In this document: positions 5,798-14,400 of the stretch, piece after piece
Numbering within the stretch: the stretch's first letter is position 1
Layout: every line of letters starts with the position of its first letter
Notes under the pieces: generated by a model
Seen by the model: the letters and a program-made list of their open reading frames with translations, nothing else
What the model was told of the DNA's origin: nothing
The model's database searches: none
Translations under genes and position numbers: made by a program
IMG/VR virus record: IMGVR_UViG_3300032236_000108
Span: 1-40,733 of that record
Strand: one strand, 5' to 3'
DNA from: a virus
DNA: 40,733 bases

Positions 5798-5811
5798 CGA
5801 ACATCTGTTCG
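5798..5811. promoter_or_regulatory. LexA/SOS-box-like palindrome
   Basis: The 14-mer CGAACATCTGTTCG is an exact inverted repeat around a 2-bp centre and matches the Gram-positive/actinobacterial LexA core CGAAC-N4-GTTCG. It lies 37 bp upstream of the -35 of the strong leftward promoter. Host LexA binding is inferred. Confidence 0.6.
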
Positions 5812-5827
5812 ATTACATACAAGAAAG

Positions 5828-5845
5828 TAGTTGAAAGTTCAACTA
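5828..5845. promoter_or_regulatory. 18-bp perfect palindrome (operator candidate)
   Basis: TAGTTGAA-AG-TTCAACTA, 8-bp arms with a 2-bp centre, 16 bp to the right of the LexA-like box. Size and symmetry suit a dimeric HTH repressor. Which protein binds is unknown. Confidence 0.5.
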
Positions 5846-5952
5846 TATTAGGAGAATCAAGGGAAACGGACATATTGGGCACATGGTATAAACGGGGGCA
5901 CAATGGACTAATGGGGTGTAATGGACTGTCCCCCGCCCCGCCTCTCATAACT

Positions 5953-6056
5953 CGGACAACACGGACATATCCCCCCAATACGGGACAATACGGGGCAATT
6001 CGGACATATACGACATCAAGTCGGGCGCATATCGTGGGGCATATATCGGGGTCAAT
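5953..6056 (+). repeat. Helically phased degenerate CGG-type repeats
   Basis: Short elements of the form CGG(G/A)(C/G)CA(A/T)(T/A)(A/T) begin at 5953, 5962, 5981, 5991 and 6001, with weaker copies at 6011 (CGACATC), 6022 (CGGGCGCAT), 6033 (CGTGGGGCAT) and 6047 (CGGGGTCAAT). Most spacings are 9-11 bp, one helical turn. A further CGGACATAT lies at 5867. Iteron or cooperative operator array; the binding protein is unknown. Confidence 0.55.
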
Positions 6057-6243
6057 CGTAGGCAGACTCTTTGCCCTGTCTCAGGGTACACACATATTTC
6101 TCGCAGGGTTCAAGGTAAAGTAAAGGGTGAGAGTTGCCCCCACGCGACTACATCAACCCCACGGTTTTTAATATCGGCCGCTACCTATCGTTACTATCCA
6201 CCACAATATTTTTTCTAAATATAGGCTCTGACCTGCGGTTATA

Positions 6244-6264
6244 TATAATGTGACTAACATCACA
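6244..6264 (+). promoter_or_regulatory. Rightward -10 box overlapping a CRP/GlxR-type palindrome
   Basis: TATAAT (6244-6249) shares its last T with TGTGA-CTAACA-TCACA (6249-6264), an exact match to the CRP-family consensus TGTGA-N6-TCACA. No convincing -35 is present at 16-18 bp. The palindrome would cover the transcription start, so a bound CRP/GlxR protein should block this promoter. It is the probable promoter of the terminase/late block. Confidence 0.5.
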
Positions 6265-6273
6265 CACACAAAT

Positions 6274-6298
6274 GCGGGATGAAAGGTATTTATCCCGC
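6274..6298 (+). other. Stem-loop in terminase leader
   Basis: 7-bp perfect stem GCGGGAT / ATCCCGC with an 11-nt loop, about 25 nt after the TATAAT box, followed by TTAATATATATA rather than a real U-tract. Possible leader hairpin or weak attenuator. Confidence 0.5.
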
Positions 6299-6339
6299 CT
6301 TAATATATATAGGGGATAAAATAAATTACCCCTCTCTAA

Positions 6340-6390
6340 GTTCGGCTCTCGGCAGCCGAGCCTCACAGCGAGGTTGCAATTGAGCCGAAC
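6340..6390 (+). other. Three-way-junction-like RNA element in terminase leader
   Basis: Outer 9-bp helix GTTCGGCTC (6340-6348) / GAGCCGAAC (6382-6390) encloses two small hairpins (around CTCGGCAGCCGAG, 6348-6360, and CCTC-ACAGC-GAGG, 6361-6373). The segment GGCTC (6344-6348) can pair instead with GAGCC (6358-6362), which would break the outer helix, so two exclusive folds are possible. Could also be a DNA-level site for terminase. Confidence 0.5.
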
Positions 6391-6401
6391 GATTTGGGGT
6401 C

Positions 6402-6493
6402 GGAAGACTCCTAGGGGTCGTCTTCCTCCAGATGAATTGGGCGCCATTAGCGCCCCCCTAACATAACCCAAGCGGTGCCCATAGGCACACGCT
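6402..6493 (+). other. Three further stem-loops before terminase
   Basis: GGAAGAC / GTCTTCC (6402-6408 / 6420-6426); GGGCGC-CATTA-GCGCCC (6439-6455); and AGCGGTGCC-CATA-GGCAC-A-CGCT (6471-6493, one bulge). They end just before the ribosome-binding site AGGAGA (6501-6506). None has a U-tract. Confidence 0.5.
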
Positions 6494-6515
6494 TCGCGGT
6501 AGGAGAAGACTCTTA

Positions 6516-8438
6516 ATGGCTAAACCATCAAGCAACACTTACAAACTTGCCCCAGGTGCAAACATTCCCGCCCCAGATGCGAAGAAGAAACTTATCGCGC
6601 TCATCGAAGACGGCTTGACCGTCGAAGATGCTTGTCGCGCAGTTGGCAAGTCAGTCAAGTCCTATGAGTACTACCGCGCTTCAGACCCACAGTTCAAAGA
6701 AGCCATTGACCTCGCCCGTACCATACAAAAGCGTAAAGGTGTCGTCTCTGAGGACGACCAGAATATCTCCTTTGAGGACTTCCGCGCCAAGTACTTGATG
6801 TCCCAGACTTTCCCACACCAGCGCAATATCATCTCCCTGTTGGAAGATGGTGAGCCAGCATGGCTCCATCCCAACATGATTTATGAACCTGGCTTTAAGA
6901 ATTACGTGCTCTGCAATATGCCACCAGAGCACGCGAAATCTATGACGGTTTCGATTGACTATGTAACGTATCGGATTGTGACCGACCCGAACGTCCGTAT
7001 CAAGTTGGTTTCTAAGACCCAGCAAATGGCCAAGGAGTTTCTCTATGCTGTCAAGCAAAGACTCACCTCGCCTCAATGGATTGAACTTCAAAGACGTTAT
7101 GCTCCTGTGGAAGGCTTCAAGGCTACTGCTGAAAAGTGGACCCAGGATGCAATCTACATCGAACGTGATTCTGGCGAAAAGGACCCTACCCTACAAGCGT
7201 TGGGTATCGGCGGTCAGATTTACGGTGCACGTGCTGACCTCATCATCCTCGATGACTGTGTGACCCTCTCGAACTCTAACGAGTATGAAAAGCAGATTCG
7301 TTGGATTCAGCAGGAAGTCCTGACTCGTGTGGGACCTACTGGCAAGATTCTTGTCGTAGGTACTCGCGTAGACCCAGTTGACATGTATCGTGAGATGCGT
7401 AACCCAGACCGTTACCCTGAAGGTGAATCGCCTTGGACTTACCTGGCTATGCCAGCCGTCCTAGAGTTTGACGAAGACCCAGCCAAGTGGACAACCCTCT
7501 GGCCTAAGTCTGACAGACCATGGACAGGTGGAGAAGACCAGGCAGATAGCGAAGGACTCTATCCTCGCTGGGATGGACTCAACCTTAAGAAGCGTCGCGG
7601 TGTCTTAGACCCGAAGACATGGGCAATGGTCTATCAGCAGCAAGACGTTGAGTCTACTGCAATCTTTGCACCTGAATGTGTACGCGGTTCTGTATCGGGT
7701 ATGAGACCTATTGGTCCGCTTATCCCAGGTGCTCCTGGTCAACCAGAACGTTTGAATGACCAGTACGTTGTCGCGTCTATGGACCCTGCTATGTCGGGAG
7801 ATACATTCTCTGTCATTATCGCAGGTGATAGGACAACCCAGAAGCGTTACCTGCTAGAGGCCTCGCGTATGCCAGCGCCTACACCGCAGATGATTCGTGA
7901 CCTAATCTTCAGTTGGACTGAGAAGTACAATCCTAAAGTATGGGTTATTGAAAAGAACGCGTTCCAGTTGTTCTTGACTCAGGACGAACAGATAAATAAA
8001 TTCTTAGCATCTCGCGGTATCCGCTTGGTGCAACATTACACAGGCTCAAACAAGATGGATGCCGAATTCGGTGTCGCTTCAATGGCCCCACTTTTCGGCA
8101 CGACGGATAACCAAGGCAAGCATATTAAAGGCTCAAACCTCTTGGAGTTACCTCGTGCCGATAACGAACACATCAAGGCTCTTATCGAGCAATTGATTAC
8201 CTGGTCTGCTGGCACAAAGGCTAAGCAAGACGGACCAATGGCTCTCTGGTTTGCAGAGACTCAGATGCGTGACTACATCAATCAGATGGGCGCATACGGC
8301 GGTTCTTTCGTAAAGAACCCATTCGCAACAAAGGGCCAACTTGCTAGTCGCAAGGTTGTTAACTTAGAAGAATACGCCAAGATGCAAGAGCAGATGGCTT
8401 CAAACGGAGGAACCTGGTATGGCAATGGATATAGATGA
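6516..8438 (+). CDS. Terminase large subunit with N-terminal HTH-like domain
   Basis: DNA-packaging motor and headful/cos nuclease, 640 aa. Seen: residues 25-70 resemble a small-terminase-type helix-turn-helix (LIALIEDGLTVEDACRAVGKS, YYRASDPQFKEAIDLAR); an ATPase domain with deviant Walker A MPPEHAKS (135-142) and Walker B DLIILDD (241-247); and an RNase-H-like nuclease domain beginning VVASMDPAMSGDTFSVIIAGD. Deviant Walker A loops are normal for large terminases. AGGAGA lies 9 nt before the ATG. No separate small terminase gene is visible nearby, so the fused N-terminal domain may take over DNA recognition. Confidence 0.9.
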   Translation: MAKPSSNTYKLAPGANIPAPDAKKKLIALIEDGLTVEDACRAVGKSVKSYEYYRASDPQFKEAIDLARTIQKRKGVVSEDDQNISFEDFRAKYLMSQTFPHQRNIISLLEDGEPAWLHPNMIYEPGFKNYVLCNMPPEHAKSMTVSIDYVTYRIVTDPNVRIKLVSKTQQMAKEFLYAVKQRLTSPQWIELQRRYAPVEGFKATAEKWTQDAIYIERDSGEKDPTLQALGIGGQIYGARADLIILDDCVTLSNSNEYEKQIRWIQQEVLTRVGPTGKILVVGTRVDPVDMYREMRNPDRYPEGESPWTYLAMPAVLEFDEDPAKWTTLWPKSDRPWTGGEDQADSEGLYPRWDGLNLKKRRGVLDPKTWAMVYQQQDVESTAIFAPECVRGSVSGMRPIGPLIPGAPGQPERLNDQYVVASMDPAMSGDTFSVIIAGDRTTQKRYLLEASRMPAPTPQMIRDLIFSWTEKYNPKVWVIEKNAFQLFLTQDEQINKFLASRGIRLVQHYTGSNKMDAEFGVASMAPLFGTTDNQGKHIKGSNLLELPRADNEHIKALIEQLITWSAGTKAKQDGPMALWFAETQMRDYINQMGAYGGSFVKNPFATKGQLASRKVVNLEEYAKMQEQMASNGGTWYGNGYR

Positions 8439-10245
8439 CCTAGGGGTTAAGGTTCGCAAACTACGCGAACACTACCACCTTCGTGATGCCCGCTGGGCTG
8501 ACCTGCTTTCAATCCGTCAAGGAAACATCCAGCAGGTATTCCCTGAACTCTTCTCATCAGACTTTCCTAAGCCAATGGTGGCTAACTTCATTGACATCGC
8601 AGCACGCGACGTGGCAGAAGTTATCGCACCACTTCCAGCATTTAACTGTGATACAACAGATGCAATCTCAGACCGTGCACGCAAGCGTGCTGATAAGCGT
8701 ACACAGATTGCTGCTGGCTACCGTGACTCATGTAACCTTCAGACTCAGATGTATACAGGTGCAGACCGCTACCTTACTTATGGAATGCTTGCATTCGTTG
8801 TAGAACCAGACTTTGAAAATAATCGTCCAATGATTCGCTTGGACAACCCAATTGGTTCATACCCTGAGTGGGACCGTTTTGGTAAGTTGCTTTCTTACAC
8901 ACGCCGCTACCAGAAGACAGTCCGCGAACTCTGCAACGACTTCCCAGAGTACGAGCCACAGATTCGCGGTCAGTATGAGAATCGTCAGTCTGAGCGTGTA
9001 CTTGAAGTATTCCGCTACCAGGACAAAGAAGAAGTAGTTCTCTTTATCCCAGAGCGCCAGAACCTTGTCCTTGACCGTTCAAAGAACTTCATCGGTGAGA
9101 TTCCAGTAGTTATTGCAGTACGCCCAGGACTTGATTCAGATGAACACCAACGTGGTCAGTTCGACGATATCATGTGGGTACAGGTTGCTCGCTCACGCTT
9201 TGCAACTCTACAGTTGGAAGCAGCACAGAAATCTGTACAGGCTCCATTCGCATTACCTGCAGATGTTAACGTACTTGAAATTGGACCAGACGCAACTATC
9301 CGTTCTGCTAATCCAGAAAAGATTCGTCGCGTTGGTCTTGACATTCCTAGCGGTATCTTCCAAGAGTCAGCACTTCTTGACCAGGAACTACGCGTAGGTT
9401 CACGCTATCCACAAGGCCGTCTAGGTCAGCAGTCAGGTTCTATCGTAACTGGCCGTGGTGTCGAAGCACTCATGGGTGGATTTGATACACAGGTTAAGAC
9501 AGCACAGGCAGTATTCGCTGAAGCATTCCGCCATGTTATGCGTCTATGCTTTAAGATGGACGAAGAAGTATTTGGTAATGTTGAGAAAGAAGTACGTGGC
9601 GTCAACGCTGGTGCTCCTTACGAAATCACTTACATTCCAAGCAAAGATATTCAAGGCGACTACTGGTGTGATGTTACATACGGCCTTATGGCTGGACTTG
9701 ACCCAAACCGTGCACTTGTCTTTGGACTTCAAGCACGTGGCGACAAGTTGATTTCACGCGACTTCCTACGTCGTCAGATGCCATGGGAAATGAACGTTAC
9801 CATGGAAGAAGAAAAGGTAGAAGTAGAAGAATTACGCGATGCACTTATCCAAGCAGTAGCAGGATACGCGCAAGCATTACCAGCAATGGTTGCACAGGGA
9901 CAAGACCCATCAAAGATTCTGTCATCAATGGCAATGATTATTAATGGACGTCAAGCAGGAAAGGCTATCGAAGATACAGTCTCCGAAGCATTTGCTCCTG
10001 AACCAGTTTCCCCAGAAGTTGCAGCCGCTGGTGAGGCCGAAGCCCCAGGACAGGCTCCTTCTGGGGGCCAAGAGGGCCAACTACCTCCAGGGCTAGAAGC
10101 ATCTGGACGTATGCAAGGAGTCGCACCAGGGCAAGCAGGTATGGCTCCTGGTGGTCGTCCATCACTGCAAACATTGCTTGCAGGAATCTCATCTTCTGGC
10201 GCCGCGCAGATGTCTGCGGGAGTTGTCAGAAAGCAACCAATCTAA
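8419..10245 (+). CDS. Portal protein
   Basis: A 608-aa protein directly after terminase, overlapping it by 20 nt, with GGAGG 9 nt before the ATG. It forms the dodecameric portal through which DNA enters and leaves the capsid. Seen: a long helical and beta core (WADLLSIRQGNIQQVFPELF, FIDIAARDVAEVIAPLPAF, DRYLTYGMLAFVVEPDF, DNPIGSYPEWDRFGKLL), a mid-protein IVTGRGVEALMGGFDTQ segment as in many portal stems, and a Gly/Pro/Gln-rich tail after about residue 530. Length and position suit a large short-tailed-phage portal. Assignment rests mainly on position and general pattern. Confidence 0.8.
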   Translation: MAMDIDDLGVKVRKLREHYHLRDARWADLLSIRQGNIQQVFPELFSSDFPKPMVANFIDIAARDVAEVIAPLPAFNCDTTDAISDRARKRADKRTQIAAGYRDSCNLQTQMYTGADRYLTYGMLAFVVEPDFENNRPMIRLDNPIGSYPEWDRFGKLLSYTRRYQKTVRELCNDFPEYEPQIRGQYENRQSERVLEVFRYQDKEEVVLFIPERQNLVLDRSKNFIGEIPVVIAVRPGLDSDEHQRGQFDDIMWVQVARSRFATLQLEAAQKSVQAPFALPADVNVLEIGPDATIRSANPEKIRRVGLDIPSGIFQESALLDQELRVGSRYPQGRLGQQSGSIVTGRGVEALMGGFDTQVKTAQAVFAEAFRHVMRLCFKMDEEVFGNVEKEVRGVNAGAPYEITYIPSKDIQGDYWCDVTYGLMAGLDPNRALVFGLQARGDKLISRDFLRRQMPWEMNVTMEEEKVEVEELRDALIQAVAGYAQALPAMVAQGQDPSKILSSMAMIINGRQAGKAIEDTVSEAFAPEPVSPEVAAAGEAEAPGQAPSGGQEGQLPPGLEASGRMQGVAPGQAGMAPGGRPSLQTLLAGISSSGAAQMSAGVVRKQPI

Positions 10246-10286
10246 CGCGTTTTGGTTGTCAAACAAACCCCTATAGGAGAAAACAA

Positions 10287-10493
10287 ATGGCAAAAGTAGC
10301 CCCAATGACAAAGGCGAACCTTACAACTAAGGTGCCTTCACCAGCAAACCAGGGTGGACACGGTTCATCTGATGCAGTAACACAGAAGACAGGAATCCAG
10401 AAGAAGACTGGTGCAGATAAGCCAGGCGCTTCAACAATTCTTTACACAAAGCAGCCTTCAGGTATCAAAGGTACTAACCCAGGCTCTAAGTAA
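10287..10493 (+). CDS. Small basic protein, 68 aa
   Basis: Begins MAKVAPMTKANLTTKVPSPA; rich in Lys, Thr, Gly and Ser and probably disordered. Good ribosome-binding site AGGAGA. Lies between portal and the virion-protein genes, so a minor structural or assembly role is likely. No family recognised. Confidence 0.6.
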   Translation: MAKVAPMTKANLTTKVPSPANQGGHGSSDAVTQKTGIQKKTGADKPGASTILYTKQPSGIKGTNPGSK

Positions 10494-10712
10494 ATGTTTG
10501 ATGACGACGAGGGCGAGACAGCAACGAGGATAACTAAGTTCGATGTTCTTGCCCTCGTTGTCGAAGCAATACGAGATTTACTAATAAGCATCGCTGACAC
10601 ACTTTCAGTAGCAAGTCAGATGCTACAGATACACGCAAATTTCGTGGAAGAGAAACAAACCTTTCACGAGTATGCCGCGAGAACCATTGAGACACTACAA
10701 GAGGGAGAATAA
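10494..10712 (+). CDS. Small helical protein, 72 aa
   Basis: The ATG follows the previous stop directly (TAAATG). Acidic N-terminus (FDDDEGET) then one long helix (FDVLALVVEAIRDLLISIADTLSVASQMLQIHANF). Possibly oligomeric. Unknown function in the head-assembly block. Confidence 0.6.
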   Translation: MFDDDEGETATRITKFDVLALVVEAIRDLLISIADTLSVASQMLQIHANFVEEKQTFHEYAARTIETLQEGE

Positions 10713-10714
10713 TC

Positions 10715-11215
10715 GTGCCACAGGCAAATAAGCCATCAGCGACACCATCACTCCCAGGTGCCAAGAGCACACGAACCGATGGCGGACCAGCATCAAAGCA
10801 AGCAATCCGTTACGCAGCGGGAGAACCAGGCGCAGAAGACTTTGTAAACTTACAACGTCAGGCACCTTTGTCAAAGACACAAGGAGTAAAAGCAATGCCT
10901 GCATCTCAGATTGACGCAGCAGTATCGCAAGACGCAGGACAGCCACAACAGGCTATGCCAGCACAAGGTCCACAGGCTGTTCCTCTGGACGCACCTTCAC
11001 AATATCCAGGACAGCCAGTAACTCATGGTGCTGCAGCAGGTCCAGGAGCAGGCCCAGAAGCATTGATTCTTCCTAAGCCAATGGATACACGTCAGCAAGA
11101 AGTTAATACTTTGATTGCTCGTTATCTTCCAGACCTACAAGCAGCAGTAAACATTCCTGGTGTACCTGATTCATACAGAAGGTTCGTTAGTTATTTAACT
11201 AAGCAGGCACAATGA
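10715..11215 (+). CDS. Disordered Pro/Gln/Ala-rich head-region protein, 166 aa
   Basis: GTG start two bases after the previous gene. Residues up to about 125 are low-complexity (Pro, Gln, Ala, Gly); a helical C-terminus follows (QQEVNTLIARYLPDLQAAVNI, DSYRRFVSYLTKQ). Candidate minor virion or assembly protein. No family recognised. Confidence 0.6.
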   Translation: MPQANKPSATPSLPGAKSTRTDGGPASKQAIRYAAGEPGAEDFVNLQRQAPLSKTQGVKAMPASQIDAAVSQDAGQPQQAMPAQGPQAVPLDAPSQYPGQPVTHGAAAGPGAGPEALILPKPMDTRQQEVNTLIARYLPDLQAAVNIPGVPDSYRRFVSYLTKQAQ

Positions 11216-11430
11216 ATCAGTGGGTACCTGGTACAATTTTCGATAACATTGACAAGTTTGCAAATAGTTTAGGCTATGAGAATGCCGCTATTGCACTTCC
11301 CCTTGCAATGGTTCCTTGGCAATCAACAGATGATAGAGACGCGTTTATCCGCGCTCTCACTGATACCGACCCTAAAGGTGGCGACGGTAATTTACTTTCT
11401 AACATTATGACGAAGGGTGGAACTAAGTAG
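11212..11430 (+). CDS. Small hypothetical protein, 72 aa
   Basis: ATGA-coupled to the preceding gene and ending in TAGTG with the start of the giant virion-protein gene. Sequence NIDKFANSLGYENAAIALPLAM and TDDRDAFIRALTDTDPKGGDG suggests a compact helical protein. Function unknown. Confidence 0.6.
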   Translation: MNQWVPGTIFDNIDKFANSLGYENAAIALPLAMVPWQSTDDRDAFIRALTDTDPKGGDGNLLSNIMTKGGTK

Positions 11431-14400
11431 TGTCACTCTTTGACGGTTTTGTTAACACGATTAAAGATGTTGTCGGCGGAGTTCTCGGTGGAGTAGTTCA
11501 AGGTGGTGCAGGAATTGCATCTACACAGGCTGCTGGTCCACAAGCACAAGCCGCTGTACCTGCATTGCAGGCTGCAACTCAGCATGCTCTTGCAACATCT
11601 GGCGTAAAGCCAGTAGGTCAAGCATCTACAGACCTTTTGCTCAAGGCATCTGAGCCTGTTAACAAGGTTATATCTACAGTTGTAAACCGTCCAGTGGCTA
11701 CAGTTGGCCTACTTACAGACCCAAGCAGCCCGCTATATACAAGCGAGCAGTATGGTCAAGGATTTCAGTTTTCAGATATTGCTAAAGCGTATGACCGCTC
11801 AGAAAAGGTATCGCCTTTTCAGGCAATGACAAAGAGCAGCATCTTCCAAGACTCACCATTTGGAATGCTCTCAGATAGACTTCTTAAAGAAGGTGGAGTT
11901 AATCTCCAAAAAGTAAACCTTTGGGATAACAAAGACATCGAAAAGAACTTTGTTCAGAACCCAGCAGGTAAATGGTTTACAGGACTAGGCGATTTTGTAC
12001 TTAGCAATGCAGCACTTGGTGGCGTTACTGGCCTTGCAAAGGGTGCGCTTGGTGCAGGACTCAAGGCTACAAACCTTACAACTACCATTACATCTGAAGC
12101 AGACTTGGCTAAGATGGATGCACTTGCAGATGCACACATCACACATCTTAATACAAAAGCACAGATGGGTACACCTACAGTATTTGGTGCTGACGTCCAG
12201 CAACTTGCTGAGACTAAGGACATGAACCTTATTGTAGATAAGGTACGTGACTACAGTAATAACGAAAGACTTCCTGGACTCATTCAGAAGGCTACAAACC
12301 CAAGCGTTGTCAAGGACTTGCTCCTTGCTGATAAGGGTTACATGCCAGCACTTGAGCGTCTAGGCACTACTGCTCCTGCAGATTTATGGGAATTGCACGA
12401 CATGAACTCTTTCATCAAGGGTAATGTTGCAGCAACTGGCGTAATGCCAACATTTGAAGGCGATGCGCTAAGTCGTACACTTGCTGCCTTTGACCAGGCT
12501 ATTGCAGAAAGCCCTGCACACAAAGAGATTTATGACGCATTCCTTACACCAGAAGGTGACGTCAAGGCACTTGGTAATGCTTACAAGCCAGTTGACCCTA
12601 AGTTCTTTGCAGAGACTATTGGCAATGTACGTACTCGCGTAGATGCAGTTAAGGCTGCAGCAACTACACGTGACTTCGGTGACATTGGCGGAGCGACAGA
12701 ACATATTCTTGGTGGCGGACTCAACCGCCCAGTAACTGCACTTGTACGTTTTGTTGGAACACAAAAGCCTCGTGGATATATCACCTTCTCAGGTGCACGT
12801 CCATGGGATGGTGTGGATGAAATCCACTCAATGTTTGATGACATCCGTATGTTTACACGTGGCGAGACTCCAATCACTACTGGCTATGAAGAAGTAACTG
12901 GTGACTTACTTCCAATTAAAACTACAGCAGCGGAGTATCGCAACAAGGTAGTTCAAGACTTTATGAATGCTAAGACATCTAGCGAGAAGGCTGCAGTAAT
13001 TGATGAACTTGACCAGCGTATTGGCCATGATATTGCCCGTACCCTCGGTATTACAAACAAGGCTGAAATTGATAACTTCGTCACAACAGCACGTAATATC
13101 CTCAATACTTCACATACTGCACTAAGCCGTGATGGGTTTGCCTTTGATGCTGCAGGACGTCGCATCATCGTAGACCCACAGACACAACGTCAGTTGGCTG
13201 ATTCAGTAGTAATGCTTCCATGGGGAAAGATTGAACGCGACATGCGTGCAATGGTTAAGACATTTGGCGCTATTACAGAATCAACTCCTGGTGTAGCACA
13301 CAGCGCATTTGAAGGACTTAACAAAGTATTCTCAATGAGCGTACTTGGCCGTCCTGCTTACATTCCAAAGAACTCTATGGCTGAGCCTTTAATTAGCGCA
13401 TTCCTATCCATGGGCCATGACTACATGGAAGGTTCTGTTGGTACAACAGCATCTAACTTTATCAAGAATAATACTAACCGTATTCTTTCTGGTGTCACCA
13501 AGATTACTGACCGTAGCAAAATTAAGAATGTCAATGAAGTAATCAGCAACAAAATGAATAAACTCAATGAGGCTATTCAATATCGTGATACCGTATATGC
13601 TGAATATGAGAATGCTTTTAATACGGATAGCCTTTCTCCTGCAGCACAGCGTGAGCACCTCGATACTATCAAAGCCAATCTTCGTGAGGCACAGGCACTT
13701 GTAGGGCGCCTTGAAGCAGAGACAGATGTAGCAGTTAAACCATATGGCAAGTTGGATAACATTCCTTCTCTTTATACACTAAGCCGCAGAATTAAATTCC
13801 TTGAAGACAATGGCGTACTTAAACTTCCTAGTGGCCCTTCATATCGTGGAACAGTTGCTGAATTATCAAAATTCAAGAAGCCAATTGAACCTATTAACCA
13901 GCAAATTCGTGACTCTTATGCGAAGGCTGTTGCTAGTATCTATAACCTATCTCCAGATATTTTAGAGCGTAATGCTGAACTTGAGAAGGCTTGGAAAGTT
14001 ATTGACAAGATTGTTGAAGACAGCAAGTTAGCAACTAAAGAACAAGCAGAAATTCTTGCTCGTCGTGAAGGTTACAAGCAGCGTTTCTACGGTACAAAAG
14101 AGCCACACCTTATCAAGGTTGGCGACCAGCAGATGCCAGTAGAATCTTTGTTTGACCCAAACAAGTTTGGTGATGCACTACGCAGCGAGTTCTCTAACGA
14201 AGATACACAGGAACTTAACTTCCTATCTGAACTTCGTACTGGCTCAAAGGCTGGATTACTTGCACGTAAAGGTCCAACTGGTATCGTAGATATCAATGAC
14301 CCAGTGTACTTTGAGGAACTAGCCTATGTTGTCAATCGCCAGATGCGTGGTGACTTACTTGTAGATAGGGTCCTTGAAGGTCAGTCTCCACAACAAATCA

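Larger units (their letters stand above)
5762..6515. other. Main gene-free regulatory region (possible origin and/or packaging region)
   Basis: About 750 bases with no credible gene, lying between the divergent early (leftward) and late (rightward) blocks. It contains two palindromes, an array of phased CGG-type repeats, an AT-rich stretch (6190-6330), a TATAAT box with a CRP-type palindrome and a run of stem-loops, all listed separately. ORFs here have atypical low-complexity sequence and no ribosome-binding site. Its position next to terminase and its repeat content make it the best candidate for an origin or packaging site. Confidence 0.6.

Noticed and set aside
5716-6123. 135-aa plus-strand ORF in the regulatory region
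   Set aside because: No ribosome-binding site, odd composition, and it covers the LexA-like box and phased repeats that explain the sequence better.
6340-6390. Cloverleaf-like structure considered as a tRNA
   Set aside because: Only 51 nt, no T-loop GGTTCGA motif, anticodon arm or CCA-side acceptor; treated as a leader element.
6181-6471. 96-aa minus-strand ORF before terminase
   Set aside because: Lies over the hairpin-rich leader; no coding features or start signal.
6681-7091. 136-aa minus-strand ORF inside terminase
   Set aside because: Shadow of a gene with clear Walker motifs on the plus strand.
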